From Opitutia bacterium (GTDB lineage Bacteria; Verrucomicrobiota; Verrucomicrobiia; Opitutales; Seribacteraceae): 38,241 bases of DNA. The position numbers and the translations under genes are program-made. Below the pieces are notes generated by a model. That model had not been told where the DNA came from, searched no databases, and saw nothing but the letters and a program-made list of their open reading frames with translations. The stretch is taken from positions 1-38,241 of the forward strand of contig JABGWD010000111.1 in NCBI GenBank assembly GCA_018645725.1, in the 5' to 3' direction. Shown here piece by piece: positions 25,685 to 33,714 of the stretch; positions within the stretch are counted from its first letter, which is position 1, and every line of letters starts with the position of its first letter.

Positions 25685-25708
25685 CTCTATTGTAGAGTAA
25701 AAGATCTA
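25685..25708. promoter_or_regulatory. 16-bp shared upstream element, copy 2 (hemN), with dyad
   Basis: TAGAGTAAAAGATCTA at 25693-25708 is identical to 23503-23518. Here it is extended on the left into the dyad CTCTA-ttg-TAGAG (25685-25697). CTCTATTGTA on this strand also occurs at the other site on the opposite strand. It lies between the divergent hemN and the 72-residue hypothetical gene. A likely regulator site; the binder is unproven. Confidence 0.4.
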
Positions 25709-25811
25709 GCGATACCTAAATAAAACCCGGTGGGAGTCAAGCGATAGTTTGATCGAATGGTTCGTCAGTCAGCGGGGTTTACATCAAATAAACAACATCA
25801 ACTAGAAAGAA

Positions 25812-26030
25812 ATGAAGAAAAAAGAAAAGGAGAAGGAACTGGTCGAATATAAGTTCAAATACCATTTGAACGACAATCAGGAAATCGGGGAGAAGTTTTA
25901 CGTTGCTCGGACCCTAAAGGAAGCGGTTGAGGATTTTGAGCATACCTGCTCCAAGAGACGCTTGACCCCAAATCTGGTGGGTATATCGCGTTGGGATCGA
26001 TGGAGGGGCGAATGGGAGAAGGTCGGATGA
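25812..26030 (+). CDS. small hypothetical protein
   Basis: 72 residues, ATG start. The N-terminus is very rich in Lys and Glu (MKKKEKEKELVEYKFKYHL), and the body is soluble and mixed (EKFYVARTLKEAVEDFEHTC, ISRWDRWRGEWEKVG). There is no signal peptide or transmembrane segment. I do not recognise a family. Coding is supported by sensible composition, a spacing from hemN that leaves a normal divergent promoter region, and lack of a better frame in this stretch. It is followed by 212 bp in which I see no gene. Confidence 0.6.
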   Translation: MKKKEKEKELVEYKFKYHLNDNQEIGEKFYVARTLKEAVEDFEHTCSKRRLTPNLVGISRWDRWRGEWEKVG

Positions 26031-26242
26031 CTCGTGACGGGAACGCTCTCCCTTAACAATGATGCAATGCCTGCCCCCCGTTTCTGTCGTCGCGTTGTTG
26101 AACTGTTTCTCCTGACGCGTTGCCACTCTCGTGAGAATTTGGACTGTCTTACGGGAATTAAAATGTGCGCATGTAATATATATTTTTGACTGAAGGCAGG
26201 TTTTCGTTCAGAATTCAGCGACCGAATGTTTCTAACGGATTT

Positions 26243-27550
26243 ATGAAAATGGTGATAAAACGAGCAACTTGGGTTTGGGTTTTGGCATATTTGGGTTTCC
26301 TTATTTGCTCTTCCTCCCTTGCAGAGGACCGATTTGAGCGAAACCCCATTCAATACAGCGACTCAAAGGCAGATAACATGGTTTCCCTACTGCAAGGGAA
26401 ACTTGACCGGGAGGACGTCAAGTGGTCCCGGGAAAAGCGTACCGGTTATTTGCGTTTCTTGCTCAAGGACCTTGGGATTGATACTGATTCCCAAACCTTG
26501 GTTTTTTCCAAAACGAGCCTGCAAGGCAAATTGATTTCGCCCTCCCGTCCCCGAGCGTTGTACTTCAATGACGATATTTACGTCGGTTACGTTCCCGGGA
26601 GTCACTTGCTGGAAGTGTCCGTGGCCGATCCGAAGCTCGGGGCGGTTTTTTATACGTTCGATCAAGATAAGCGCCGCCTTAATCGAAGAGTTGCGGATTG
26701 CATGGCCTGTCATGGTTCGTCCCGAACCGATTACCAGCCCGGTCATCTGCTCCGTTCGATTTTTCCCGCGGAAAATGGTCATCCAATTTTGCGTGCGGGC
26801 ACTCGATTGACGACACATAACAGCCCTTATGGCGAACGATGGGGAGGATGGTACGTCAGTGGTCGTGGCGGCGAGATTCAGCACATGGGTAATGCGTTGG
26901 CCAAGGAGGAGGAAGACGGGACAATTCAATTGTACAAGCGTTCGTCAAGCGAAACGGATCTCACGGATCTTTTCGATACGGACTATTATCTGAGCGCGCA
27001 CAGCGACATTGTTGCGATGATGGTACAGGATCACCAAGTTCAAATGCATAACCTTCTCGCTTTGGCCAATTACCAAACTCGTTATGCCTTGTACGATCAG
27101 CAAATCATCGACAAGGCGCTTGGGAACGATTCCGGGGAAATGAGAGCTTCCACCATGCGCCGTATTGCCAATGCCGGTGACAAGCTTTTGAAATACATGC
27201 TGTTTCTCGAGGAAGCCCCGTTGGCAGGAGGAGTCAAGGGAACGACTGACTTTGCGAATGAATTTTCGGAGCGGGGACCGCATGATGCAAAAGGGCGTTC
27301 CCTTTACCAATTGGATCTGCGGACCAGGTTGCTCAAGTACAAATGCAGTTACCTGATTTATTCGGATGCATTCGAGAGTTTGCCAGTTCCGATGAAGGAC
27401 TATTTGTATCGCAAGCTTTGGGGAGTTTTGAACGGGACTGACGAAGATGAAGAGTTCGTGACGCTGCAACCGAATGACTCTCGCGAAATCTTGGAAATTC
27501 TTCTTCAAACGAAGAAAAGTCTACCGGCCTATTGGAAGAAGGATTCCTAA
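26243..27550 (+). CDS. secreted monoheme c-type protein of unknown function
   Basis: 435 residues from ATG 26243, preceded by ACGGA at a proper distance and giving a signal peptide (ATWVWVLAYLGFLICSSSLA). A TTG at 26186 in frame is less likely. One CxxCH is present at C153-H157 (DCMACHGSSR). Conserved-looking blocks are SPSRPRALYFNDDIYVGYV, LGAVFYTFDQ, RAGTRLTTHNSP and ERWGGWYVSGRGG, then HMGNA. Similar proteins occur in PVC bacteria as far as I recall, without known function. The long C-terminal half is helical and has no heme. Its neighbours are hemN, the truncated hemoglobin and NsrR, so a link to low-oxygen or NO metabolism is possible but unproven. The next gene starts 27 bp downstream. 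Confidence 0.8.
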   Translation: MKMVIKRATWVWVLAYLGFLICSSSLAEDRFERNPIQYSDSKADNMVSLLQGKLDREDVKWSREKRTGYLRFLLKDLGIDTDSQTLVFSKTSLQGKLISPSRPRALYFNDDIYVGYVPGSHLLEVSVADPKLGAVFYTFDQDKRRLNRRVADCMACHGSSRTDYQPGHLLRSIFPAENGHPILRAGTRLTTHNSPYGERWGGWYVSGRGGEIQHMGNALAKEEEDGTIQLYKRSSSETDLTDLFDTDYYLSAHSDIVAMMVQDHQVQMHNLLALANYQTRYALYDQQIIDKALGNDSGEMRASTMRRIANAGDKLLKYMLFLEEAPLAGGVKGTTDFANEFSERGPHDAKGRSLYQLDLRTRLLKYKCSYLIYSDAFESLPVPMKDYLYRKLWGVLNGTDEDEEFVTLQPNDSREILEILLQTKKSLPAYWKKDS

Positions 27551-27577
27551 TTCAAGGAACCCGTGACAAGCTCGATC

Positions 27578-27892
27578 ATGAACGATTTTGAATTCAAGCA
27601 GGTGGCCGAATGGCATGATAATGGACAAAAGAAATGCGAGGGGTCGACCCGTGATGCTCAGCGTGATGGAATTTGGACGACTTGGTACGAGAACGGTCAA
27701 AAATCTCGGGAAGTCAACTATCTGAACGGAGTGCCAACAGGTTCGTGGACAACATGGTACGAGACCGGAGAAATAAAAAGAATCGGATCCTTCGACCAGA
27801 AAGGTCGCAAGGATGGGCTTTGGGCTTGGTACGACAAGGACGGGCACGAAAGAGCTCGCGCTGATTACAGGGGAGAGCCCTTTCTGAATTAG
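27578..27892 (+). CDS. YwqK/MORN-type repeat protein
   Basis: 104 residues from ATG 27578; a GTG at 27563 is in frame. Three to four short repeats of the MORN-variant type are visible: EWHDNGQKKCEG, TWYENGQKSREVNY, TWYETGEIKRIGSF and AWYDKDGHERARADY. Such repeats are annotated in the YwqK antitoxin family, but no toxin gene is adjacent, so a toxin-antitoxin role is doubtful. There is no signal peptide, so the protein is probably cytoplasmic. It lies 27 bp after the cytochrome gene and may be co-transcribed with it. Confidence 0.75.
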   Translation: MNDFEFKQVAEWHDNGQKKCEGSTRDAQRDGIWTTWYENGQKSREVNYLNGVPTGSWTTWYETGEIKRIGSFDQKGRKDGLWAWYDKDGHERARADYRGEPFLN

Positions 27893-27960
27893 CGGGCACT
27901 TCACCCGGGAGTCTTTGGGCCGGGGGGCTGCGTTCCGTTGCTTTTGTTTCCACCCGAAAC

Positions 27961-28001
27961 AAAAAACACGGTCGCCCTTTCGTTCGAAGAGACGACCGTG
28001 T
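27961..28001 (-). terminator. rho-independent terminator of hemoglobin transcript
   Basis: A perfect 9-bp inverted repeat, ACACGGTCG (27966-27974) with CGACCGTGT (27993-28001), encloses an 18-nt loop. On the minus strand the hairpin is followed by a run of six T (complement of 27961-27966). It sits 61 bp past the hemoglobin stop. On the plus strand no T-run follows. Confidence 0.75.
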
Positions 28002-28062
28002 CCATGCAGGCTGTCAATTATCCTGATTGTCAGCTGCTCATTTGACCTCTAACTGGAATGCA

Positions 28063-28542
28063 TTATCGATTCAGAACGTCGTTTTTGGTGGAAGCCACGA
28101 TGGCCATCACCTCGCCGATGAGCTTTGGATCAACTTTCATTTCCTTCAGTGAAGCTTGCAGGTTTTCGGCGATTGCATTGAAGTGCGACTCATTTAGGTC
28201 CAGCGAATCATGGGCTCTTCTCAAGTCCTTTCCTTTCCAGGGATTGGGGCCGCCAAGCACCGCTGCGATGAATGCCTTCTGCTTGGCCCGTTGTTTCTTC
28301 ATATTTATGCCCTCGAAGAAGTGACTAACTCGTTTGTCGGCCAAGACCTTCTTGTAGAACACCTCGACCGTCGCATCGATGGCGGGTTGTCCGCCGATGC
28401 GGTGATAGAGGCTTTCGGCTTTTGCGGGTTGCCTTCCCTTTTTCTCGGGAGCCGCGTCTGCAAACAGGGCGAAGGAGGAGAAGATGACGAGAAGGGTGAG
28501 CAGGTACGATGAATTGCTTTTCATGTTGGTTGGTATGTTCAT
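28063..28542 (-). CDS. exported group I truncated hemoglobin
   Basis: 159 residues from ATG 28542; ATG 28524 is also possible and gives the same signal peptide. Residues about 13-30 (YLLTLLVIFSSFALFADA) are a signal peptide, unusual for this family. The mature part is a trHbN-type globin: LYHRIGGQPAIDATVEVFYKK with B10 tyrosine Y63, FFEGINMKKQRAKQKAFI, the GGPNPWKGKDL turn and proximal histidine H111 (RRAHDSLDL). Group I truncated hemoglobins bind O2 and can dioxygenate NO to nitrate. Export would place NO removal in the periplasm, near the oxidase. An NsrR-like operator precedes the gene and a terminator follows it. NO function is inferred from family and context. Confidence 0.92.
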   Translation of the reverse strand: MNIPTNMKSNSSYLLTLLVIFSSFALFADAAPEKKGRQPAKAESLYHRIGGQPAIDATVEVFYKKVLADKRVSHFFEGINMKKQRAKQKAFIAAVLGGPNPWKGKDLRRAHDSLDLNESHFNAIAENLQASLKEMKVDPKLIGEVMAIVASTKNDVLNR

Positions 28543-28587
28543 ATGTTCGGATGGGTTGAGATTGAATGATTAATGCGCAAACGCCAT

Positions 28588-28617
28588 AACATGCATTCTG
28601 TATACATATTATGTCAA
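28588..28617 (-). promoter_or_regulatory. NsrR-like operator in hemoglobin promoter
   Basis: The 23-bp sequence at 28588-28610 (AACATGCATT, then CTGTATACATATT) matches 17 of 23 positions of the remembered enterobacterial NsrR consensus AAGATGCATTT/A/AAATACATCTT. A TTGACA (minus strand, 28617-28612) abuts it, so bound NsrR would cover the promoter. An NsrR-like gene lies immediately upstream. Confidence 0.6.
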
Positions 28618-28651
28618 GTGCCTTTCCGTAATTATGTTTCAGTTTGTTTTC

Positions 28652-29089
28652 TTAGGAGATGCCCAAGCGTTTTTGCATGGCAGATTTTCGTGACAGCAAA
28701 TCGCTTAGAGTAACGTCGTCCAGTTCAGCGAGAAATGCGTTGAGGGCCTTGCGGAGGATGACCTGTAATTCGCATATGCCTGCGATGCAGCATCCCACTT
28801 TTTTACGTTTGAGAGGAATGCATTCAAGGATGGCCAAGTTCTCCGTCACCCGCATCAATTTACCGATATTGATATCTTCAGGAGGCATTGCCAGTTTTAT
28901 CCCTCCTCCTTTTCCTTTGAAAGTTTTCAAATATCCATTCCGGGCGAGATTGTGGACGACCTTGACCAAGTGGTTTCGGGAAATCCCGTACGCCGTGGCA
29001 ATTTGTTTGACCGAAGACAATTCTTCCTCGGCCAAGGCAACGAAGATAAGTGTTCGCAAGGAATAATCGGTAAATTGACTTAATTCCAT
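28652..29089 (-). CDS. nsrR: NsrR-like Rrf2 family regulator
   Basis: 145 residues. It resembles NsrR along its length: MELSQFTDYSLRTLIFVAL at the N-terminus, YGISRNHLVKVVHNLARNGYL as recognition helix region, then GKGGGIKLAMPPEDINIG. Cysteines C90, C100, C101 and C106 offer the cluster ligands (E. coli NsrR uses three in this region, with different spacing). NsrR represses NO-detoxification genes until NO attacks its Fe-S cluster. The exported truncated hemoglobin lies 109 bp downstream on the same strand, behind an NsrR-like operator. The assignment is strong by similarity and context; the extra cysteine is atypical. Confidence 0.88.
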   Translation of the reverse strand: MELSQFTDYSLRTLIFVALAEEELSSVKQIATAYGISRNHLVKVVHNLARNGYLKTFKGKGGGIKLAMPPEDINIGKLMRVTENLAILECIPLKRKKVGCCIAGICELQVILRKALNAFLAELDDVTLSDLLSRKSAMQKRLGIS

Positions 29090-29197
29090 GCTTTCAGCAT
29101 AGAACCGTTGTCAAGTCACCGCAAGACACAAGACGTTTGGCCTTTTGACTTCAAGGATGCTCAGCGACAAAGGGCACGACTGCATGACAAATCGCTT

Positions 29198-30502
29198 TCA
29201 TTTGAAATTCAGTTTTTCAAGAGACTGAGCCAATCGAGCCTTGGCGGATTGGGCTTCCTTGGCGACGGGTTTTTCGGGCAGGGCCTTCTTTTCCATCGGG
29301 TCTTGTCGAAGGTCGAACATTTTCCCGCTGGCGTAAAGTTTCCAGCGCTGGTCACGCACGAAGCGCTGTTTACCCCGTGACTCGGAGAAGGCATAGGTTC
29401 TGCGCGGACCTTCATTCCCGCGAAAGCTGTTTGCGAAGCTCTGGCCGTCCAAGGGGCGATCGGGGGCTAGCTTGGCTCCGGCCAATTCGGCCATGGTCGG
29501 TAGCCAGTCGCTGAAATCGACGAGGTCTTGGTTGACCGTTCCCTCCTTCACCGTGCCCGGCCAGTTTACAATTAGCGGAACCCGAGTGCCGGTGTCCCGC
29601 AAAGAACCTTTGCCTCCCGGAACGCGCTCTCCCTTTCGGGCGACGACCACTTTCTCGTATTCGTACTTGGAGCCTTTTTTGCCGAGGTGTCTCAATTTGG
29701 ACCGGGACGCGGTACCGTTGTCCCCGGTGAAAATGACAACCGTTTCCTTTCGGATCCCCAATCGGTCGAGCGTACCCACGAGCTTGCCCACGGTGGAGTC
29801 CATCGAGGCGATCATTTCCCCATAGTTCATCCATCTGTCCTTGCCCGGGGCATAGGGCACCTGCCACTTCAGGTCATCGGTCACGTCGTGGGCTAGGGCC
29901 ATCGGGAAATAAGCGAAAAAGGGCTTCCCTTGCTTGTGGGCGCTTTCCATGAAGGCGGAGAGAAAATCGGCGTAAAGGTCCGGTCCATAGCTTCCCTTCT
30001 CGGTGCGGGGAGGTTTGTCCCTGCGGTACAGGAAGGGATCATGGAAACGGGCCCCCTCGTGCCAGCCGAAAAGAAGCCACTTGTCGAACCCTACGCGCCC
30101 GGGTTGTCCGGGATCCTTCTTCAACAAGGTCATTTGCCATTTGCCCGCCACGGCGGTCGCATAGCCTGCCTTTTGCATGACCCGCCCGATGGACCGGTCC
30201 TCCTCCTCCTTGGGGAAGTCACCCCAACCGGTCTTGAGCCGGAACGGGTAGCGTCCCGTCATCAAGGCAAGCCTTGACGGGTGGCATACCGGCATGCTGT
30301 AGCAATGCTCGAATCGCATGCCCTTGCGGGCCAAGGCGTCCACTTGCGGGGTCTCGAAGGATTCCCCACCGTAACATCCTATTGGCTCGAGCCCCACGTC
30401 GTCCGCCATGATGAGCAACACGTTCGGCTTCCGGTCAGTCGCACCTACAGAACACAAACTGGATGCCAAGGTGGCTAAGAGTGAGTAGGCAAAAATTTTC
30501 AT
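29198..30502 (-). CDS. arylsulfatase-type sulfatase, secreted
   Basis: 434 residues from ATG 30502, chosen because a signal peptide follows at once ([21 protein letters not shown]). The frame is open 82 codons further upstream, but that part overlaps the pntA promoter region and has no coding character. The sulfatase signature is [13 protein letters not shown], with C73 the formylglycine precursor. Metal-site features are [19 protein letters not shown] and [19 protein letters not shown] and [15 protein letters not shown] follow the arylsulfatase A-like pattern. It probably hydrolyses sulfate esters of polysaccharides outside the cytoplasm. It is a different subfamily from the sulfatase at 12230-13702. 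No maturation enzyme is nearby. Confidence 0.92.
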   Translation of the reverse strand: MKIFAYSLLATLASSLCSVGATDRKPNVLLIMADDVGLEPIGCYGGESFETPQVDALARKGMRFEHCYSMPVCHPSRLALMTGRYPFRLKTGWGDFPKEEEDRSIGRVMQKAGYATAVAGKWQMTLLKKDPGQPGRVGFDKWLLFGWHEGARFHDPFLYRRDKPPRTEKGSYGPDLYADFLSAFMESAHKQGKPFFAYFPMALAHDVTDDLKWQVPYAPGKDRWMNYGEMIASMDSTVGKLVGTLDRLGIRKETVVIFTGDNGTASRSKLRHLGKKGSKYEYEKVVVARKGERVPGGKGSLRDTGTRVPLIVNWPGTVKEGTVNQDLVDFSDWLPTMAELAGAKLAPDRPLDGQSFANSFRGNEGPRRTYAFSESRGKQRFVRDQRWKLYASGKMFDLRQDPMEKKALPEKPVAKEAQSAKARLAQSLEKLNFK

Positions 30503-30582
30503 AGGCAGGTTATATTTTCGTTTATTGCAGTGGTCGTGGGCAAGCCAAAGAGGGTTTTTTTGCATGGTTTTTCGGGTAATCC

Positions 30583-30605
30583 CTTCATTAATCGGATTAT
30601 TGAAG
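30583..30605. promoter_or_regulatory. 23-bp dyad upstream of pntA
   Basis: Arms CTTCATTAAT (30583-30592) and ATTATTGAAG (30596-30605) are inverted repeats with one mismatch around CGG. The element lies 60 bp before the pntA start, between divergent genes. It has the size of a dimeric repressor site; the regulator is unknown. Confidence 0.35.
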
Positions 30606-30665
30606 AACTTTTTCTTTACAGAGTCTTTGATTTCATCCACTCCATTGATAACCGCCCTTTGCCTA

Positions 30666-32210
30666 ATGAACGTCAGCATACCTAAAGAAACCGATCCTTC
30701 GGAGAAACGCGTTGCGATTTCCCCGGATAACGTCGCTGCGTTCGCCAAGCTTGGTTACGATGTGCGGGTTGAAGCCGGCGCCGGGGAATCCGCAAATTTC
30801 CCCGATTCGACTTACGAGAAGGCTGGGGCAGCCATCGTGTCGGATACGACCGAGATTTGGAGTCAGGCCGATTTGCTGCTCAAGCTCAACCCTCCGACCA
30901 TGGAAGAAGCTTCCATGATCCGAGAGGGTGCGACCCTGATCAGTTTTGCTTACCCGGCCCGCAACGAGGATTTGCTGAAGGCCCTTGGCGAGAAAAAGAT
31001 CAATTTCCTGGGCATGGATTGCGTGCCGCGCATTTCGCGCGCTCAGTCCATGGATGCCTTGAGTTCCATGGCCAATGTCGCGGGCTATCGGGCGGTGGTC
31101 GAGGCCTCCCATCGGTTCGGACGATTCTTTACCGGTCAGATCACCGCCGCCGGTAAGGTGCCTCCGGCCAAAATTCTGATTATCGGGGCCGGGGTTGCCG
31201 GGTTGGCCGCCATTGGGGCGGCCCGCAACATGGGTGCCATCGTGCGGGCCTTCGATACCCGCCCGGCGGTGAAGGAAGAAGTCAAGAGTCTGGGTGGCGA
31301 GTTTCTCGAACTTGACTTCGAGGAGGATGGGGCAGGGTCCGGTGGTTACGCCAAGGTGATGAGCAAGGAATTTATCGAGGCGGAGATGAAACTCTTTGCC
31401 GAACAGGCCGAGGAAGTGGACGTCATCATCACCACCGCCATGATTCCGGGTAAAAAATCTCCCGTGCTGATCACCGAGGACATGGTCAAGAGCATGAAGC
31501 GTGGATCGGTCATCGTCGACCTGGCGGCCGAAGGGGGAGGGAATTGCGAATTGACCGAACCGGGTGAAGCCAAGGTTGTTCATGGGGTGAACATCCTCGG
31601 GTATACCGATTTGCCTTCCCGCTTGCCTACCCAGTCCAGCCGGTTGTACGGCAATAATCTGTTCAAGCTCGTCAACTTGCTTGGCACGGCGGATGAATTT
31701 TCCATTGATCAGGAAGACGAAGTTGTCCGCGGAGCCTTGGTTCTGGACGAGGGCAAGCTTTCCTGGCCTCCGCCCAAGATGGAAGTGAGCCAGCAACCAG
31801 CCAAGCCCAAGGAGGAACCAGCCCCAGTTACCGAAGAAAAGGAAGCCGACGGACCATCGATTTTTTCTCCGGGTATGATGCTCGGCCTATTGGCCCTTAT
31901 TCTTCTTGCCTTGGGCTGGAAGGGGGAAAGCGAGTTTCTCGACCAGTTGACTGTTTTCGTGTTGGCCTGCTTTGTCGGGTACATGGTGGTCTGGAACGTC
32001 AGCCCATCTCTTCATACCCCTCTGATGAGCGTAACCAATGCGATCAGTGGGATCATCCTGATTGGGGGCATGCTCTTTGTCACGGGTGCGGAGCCATGGG
32101 CCGATACCAAGAGCATTCTCGCCGGAGTGGCGATCTTCTTGGCTACCATTAACGTTGCAGGCGGTTTTCTCGTGACCCACCGCATGCTCAAGATGTTTCG
32201 CAAGGAATGA
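30666..32210 (+). CDS. pntA: NAD(P) transhydrogenase subunit alpha
   Basis: 514 residues from ATG 30666 ([20 protein letters not shown]), which matches the conserved N-terminus; the upstream open frame is non-coding. Domain dI binds NAD(H): the N-terminal AlaDH/PNT half, then [20 protein letters not shown] near residue 172 and [21 protein letters not shown]. After a Pro/Glu-rich linker, the C-terminus has four transmembrane helices ([16 protein letters not shown] to [19 protein letters not shown]). The protein is thus the fused E. coli-type PntA rather than split PntAA/PntAB. With PntB it couples proton entry to NADPH formation from NADH. It overlaps pntB by 4 bp. Confidence 0.96.
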   Translation: MNVSIPKETDPSEKRVAISPDNVAAFAKLGYDVRVEAGAGESANFPDSTYEKAGAAIVSDTTEIWSQADLLLKLNPPTMEEASMIREGATLISFAYPARNEDLLKALGEKKINFLGMDCVPRISRAQSMDALSSMANVAGYRAVVEASHRFGRFFTGQITAAGKVPPAKILIIGAGVAGLAAIGAARNMGAIVRAFDTRPAVKEEVKSLGGEFLELDFEEDGAGSGGYAKVMSKEFIEAEMKLFAEQAEEVDVIITTAMIPGKKSPVLITEDMVKSMKRGSVIVDLAAEGGGNCELTEPGEAKVVHGVNILGYTDLPSRLPTQSSRLYGNNLFKLVNLLGTADEFSIDQEDEVVRGALVLDEGKLSWPPPKMEVSQQPAKPKEEPAPVTEEKEADGPSIFSPGMMLGLLALILLALGWKGESEFLDQLTVFVLACFVGYMVVWNVSPSLHTPLMSVTNAISGIILIGGMLFVTGAEPWADTKSILAGVAIFLATINVAGGFLVTHRMLKMFRKE

Positions 32211-33649
32211 CGACGGGACTCGTAACAACGGCTTATCTGGTTTCGGGAATTCTTTTCGTCCTGAGCCTCGGCGGATTATCGAAGCAGGAAAGCGCCCGCA
32301 AGGGTAACCTCTACGGAATCCTCGGCATGGCTTTGGCTATCATCGCTACCTTCGTCCAGCTCTCCCTTGATCCCGAAGGAGTGATCAACTTTCAGTTTTT
32401 GGCTCCTCTGATGATTGGAGGAGCGGTGATCGGGACAATCCTTGCTAAGCGGGTCGAGATGACCTCCATGCCCGAGCTGGTCGCCATTCTGCACAGCTTT
32501 GTCGGGGCGGCTGCGGTATTGGTTGGTTTGTCCACTTTTCTTGACCCTGCAAATGCCTTGATGACCGGAAGCGAAAAGTTAATCCACGAGATCGAGATTC
32601 TGCTCGGCGTGTTTATCGGCGGGGTAACTTTCACCGGTTCGGTCATTGCCTTCGGTAAGCTTCGTGGTTCCCTTAGCGGAAAACCTCTTCTGCTGCCAGG
32701 CAGGCATATGCTCAACTTGGGTATGCTCGGTGCTGCGATCTGGTTCGGTTCTCAATTTCTCGAGCAGGGACACGCCGACCCTGACAGGACCATATTGCTC
32801 ACCGACCCAGCCGGGATCAGTTTGCTCATCGTGATGGGTATCTCCTTCGTCTTGGGCGTCCACCTGATCTTGGCTATCGGGGGAGCGGACATGCCCGTGG
32901 TCGTATCCATGCTCAACAGTTACTCGGGTTGGGCCGCGGCGGCGGCCGGCTTCATGCTCAAGAACGACCTGCTCATTATCACGGGCGCCTTGGTCGGGAG
33001 CAGTGGAGCTATTCTCAGTTATATCATGTGCAAGGCGATGAACCGTAGCCTCGCCAACGTGATTTTCGGGGGTTTCGGCACCAGGTCGGGTTCTTCTCCA
33101 GGCGCTGGCAGCGAAGTCGAGGGAACGATCACCGAGACCACTGCAGACGAAGTGGCGGAGGAGTTGAAGGAAGCCAAGGAAGTGATGATCGTGCCCGGAT
33201 ACGGCATGGCGGTCGCTCAGGCCCAGCACGTGGTCAAGGACATCACCGAGACTTTGCGGACCAAGGACGTCAACGTACGCTTTGCCATCCATCCGGTGGC
33301 CGGTCGCTTGCCCGGGCACATGAACGTATTGCTGGCCGAGGCCAACGTTCCCTACGACATCGTTTTCGAAATGGACGAGATTAACGCCGACTTGCCCGAG
33401 GTAGACGTGCTTCTGGTAGTCGGAGCGAATGATATCGTCAACCCATCCGCCTTGGAGGACTCAAGCAGTCCGATTGCGGGGATGCCGGTCATCGAGGCAT
33501 GGAATGCCAAGTACGTGGTGGCTCTCAAGCGGAGTATGGCGGCTGGATATTCCGGGGTCGAAAACCCACTCTATTTCAAGGACAACACGGACATGCTCTT
33601 CGGGGATGCCAAGGATACCTTGTCCGCCGTGTTCGCCAAGTTAGGCTGA
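32207..33649 (+). CDS. pntB: NAD(P) transhydrogenase subunit beta
   Basis: 480 residues; its ATG overlaps the pntA stop (ATGA). About nine transmembrane helices fill residues 1-265 (for example [19 protein letters not shown] and [20 protein letters not shown]). The NADP(H)-binding dIII domain covers about 300-480 with [38 protein letters not shown] and [11 protein letters not shown]. Length and motifs match the E. coli protein. Together PntA and PntB form a membrane proton-translocating transhydrogenase. Confidence 0.97.
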   Translation: MTTGLVTTAYLVSGILFVLSLGGLSKQESARKGNLYGILGMALAIIATFVQLSLDPEGVINFQFLAPLMIGGAVIGTILAKRVEMTSMPELVAILHSFVGAAAVLVGLSTFLDPANALMTGSEKLIHEIEILLGVFIGGVTFTGSVIAFGKLRGSLSGKPLLLPGRHMLNLGMLGAAIWFGSQFLEQGHADPDRTILLTDPAGISLLIVMGISFVLGVHLILAIGGADMPVVVSMLNSYSGWAAAAAGFMLKNDLLIITGALVGSSGAILSYIMCKAMNRSLANVIFGGFGTRSGSSPGAGSEVEGTITETTADEVAEELKEAKEVMIVPGYGMAVAQAQHVVKDITETLRTKDVNVRFAIHPVAGRLPGHMNVLLAEANVPYDIVFEMDEINADLPEVDVLLVVGANDIVNPSALEDSSSPIAGMPVIEAWNAKYVVALKRSMAAGYSGVENPLYFKDNTDMLFGDAKDTLSAVFAKLG

Positions 33650-33671
33650 GAGGAAAACTCTCTGACCTAAC
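33640..33671 (+). terminator. possible hairpin at the end of pntB
   Basis: GTTAGG (33640-33645) pairs with CCTAAC and GAGAG with CTCTC around a GAAAA loop, with a small internal loop. It overlaps the pntB stop. No T-run follows, so it may be an attenuating or stabilising hairpin rather than a classic terminator. Confidence 0.3.
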
Positions 33672-33714
33672 GGTATTCGCTTGCCCAGCGGGCTACCGAT
33701 AAAAAGGATAGGGG

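Noticed and set aside
26031-26242. Possible gene or RNA before the monoheme protein; NsrR-like half sites near 26163-26185
   Set aside because: No frame or stable fold stands out. The AT-rich stretch resembles an NsrR half site only loosely, below what I would report as a site.
27578-27892. Toxin-antitoxin system
   Set aside because: The repeat protein resembles the YwqK antitoxin family, but no adjacent small toxin gene is present; the upstream gene is an exported heme protein.
30503-30748. 82-codon N-terminal extension of the second sulfatase
   Set aside because: The signal peptide begins at the ATG 30502; the extension overlaps the pntA start and a dyad and has no coding character.
30663-31796. 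377-codon minus-strand open frame
   Set aside because: Antisense to pntA, whose identity is certain.
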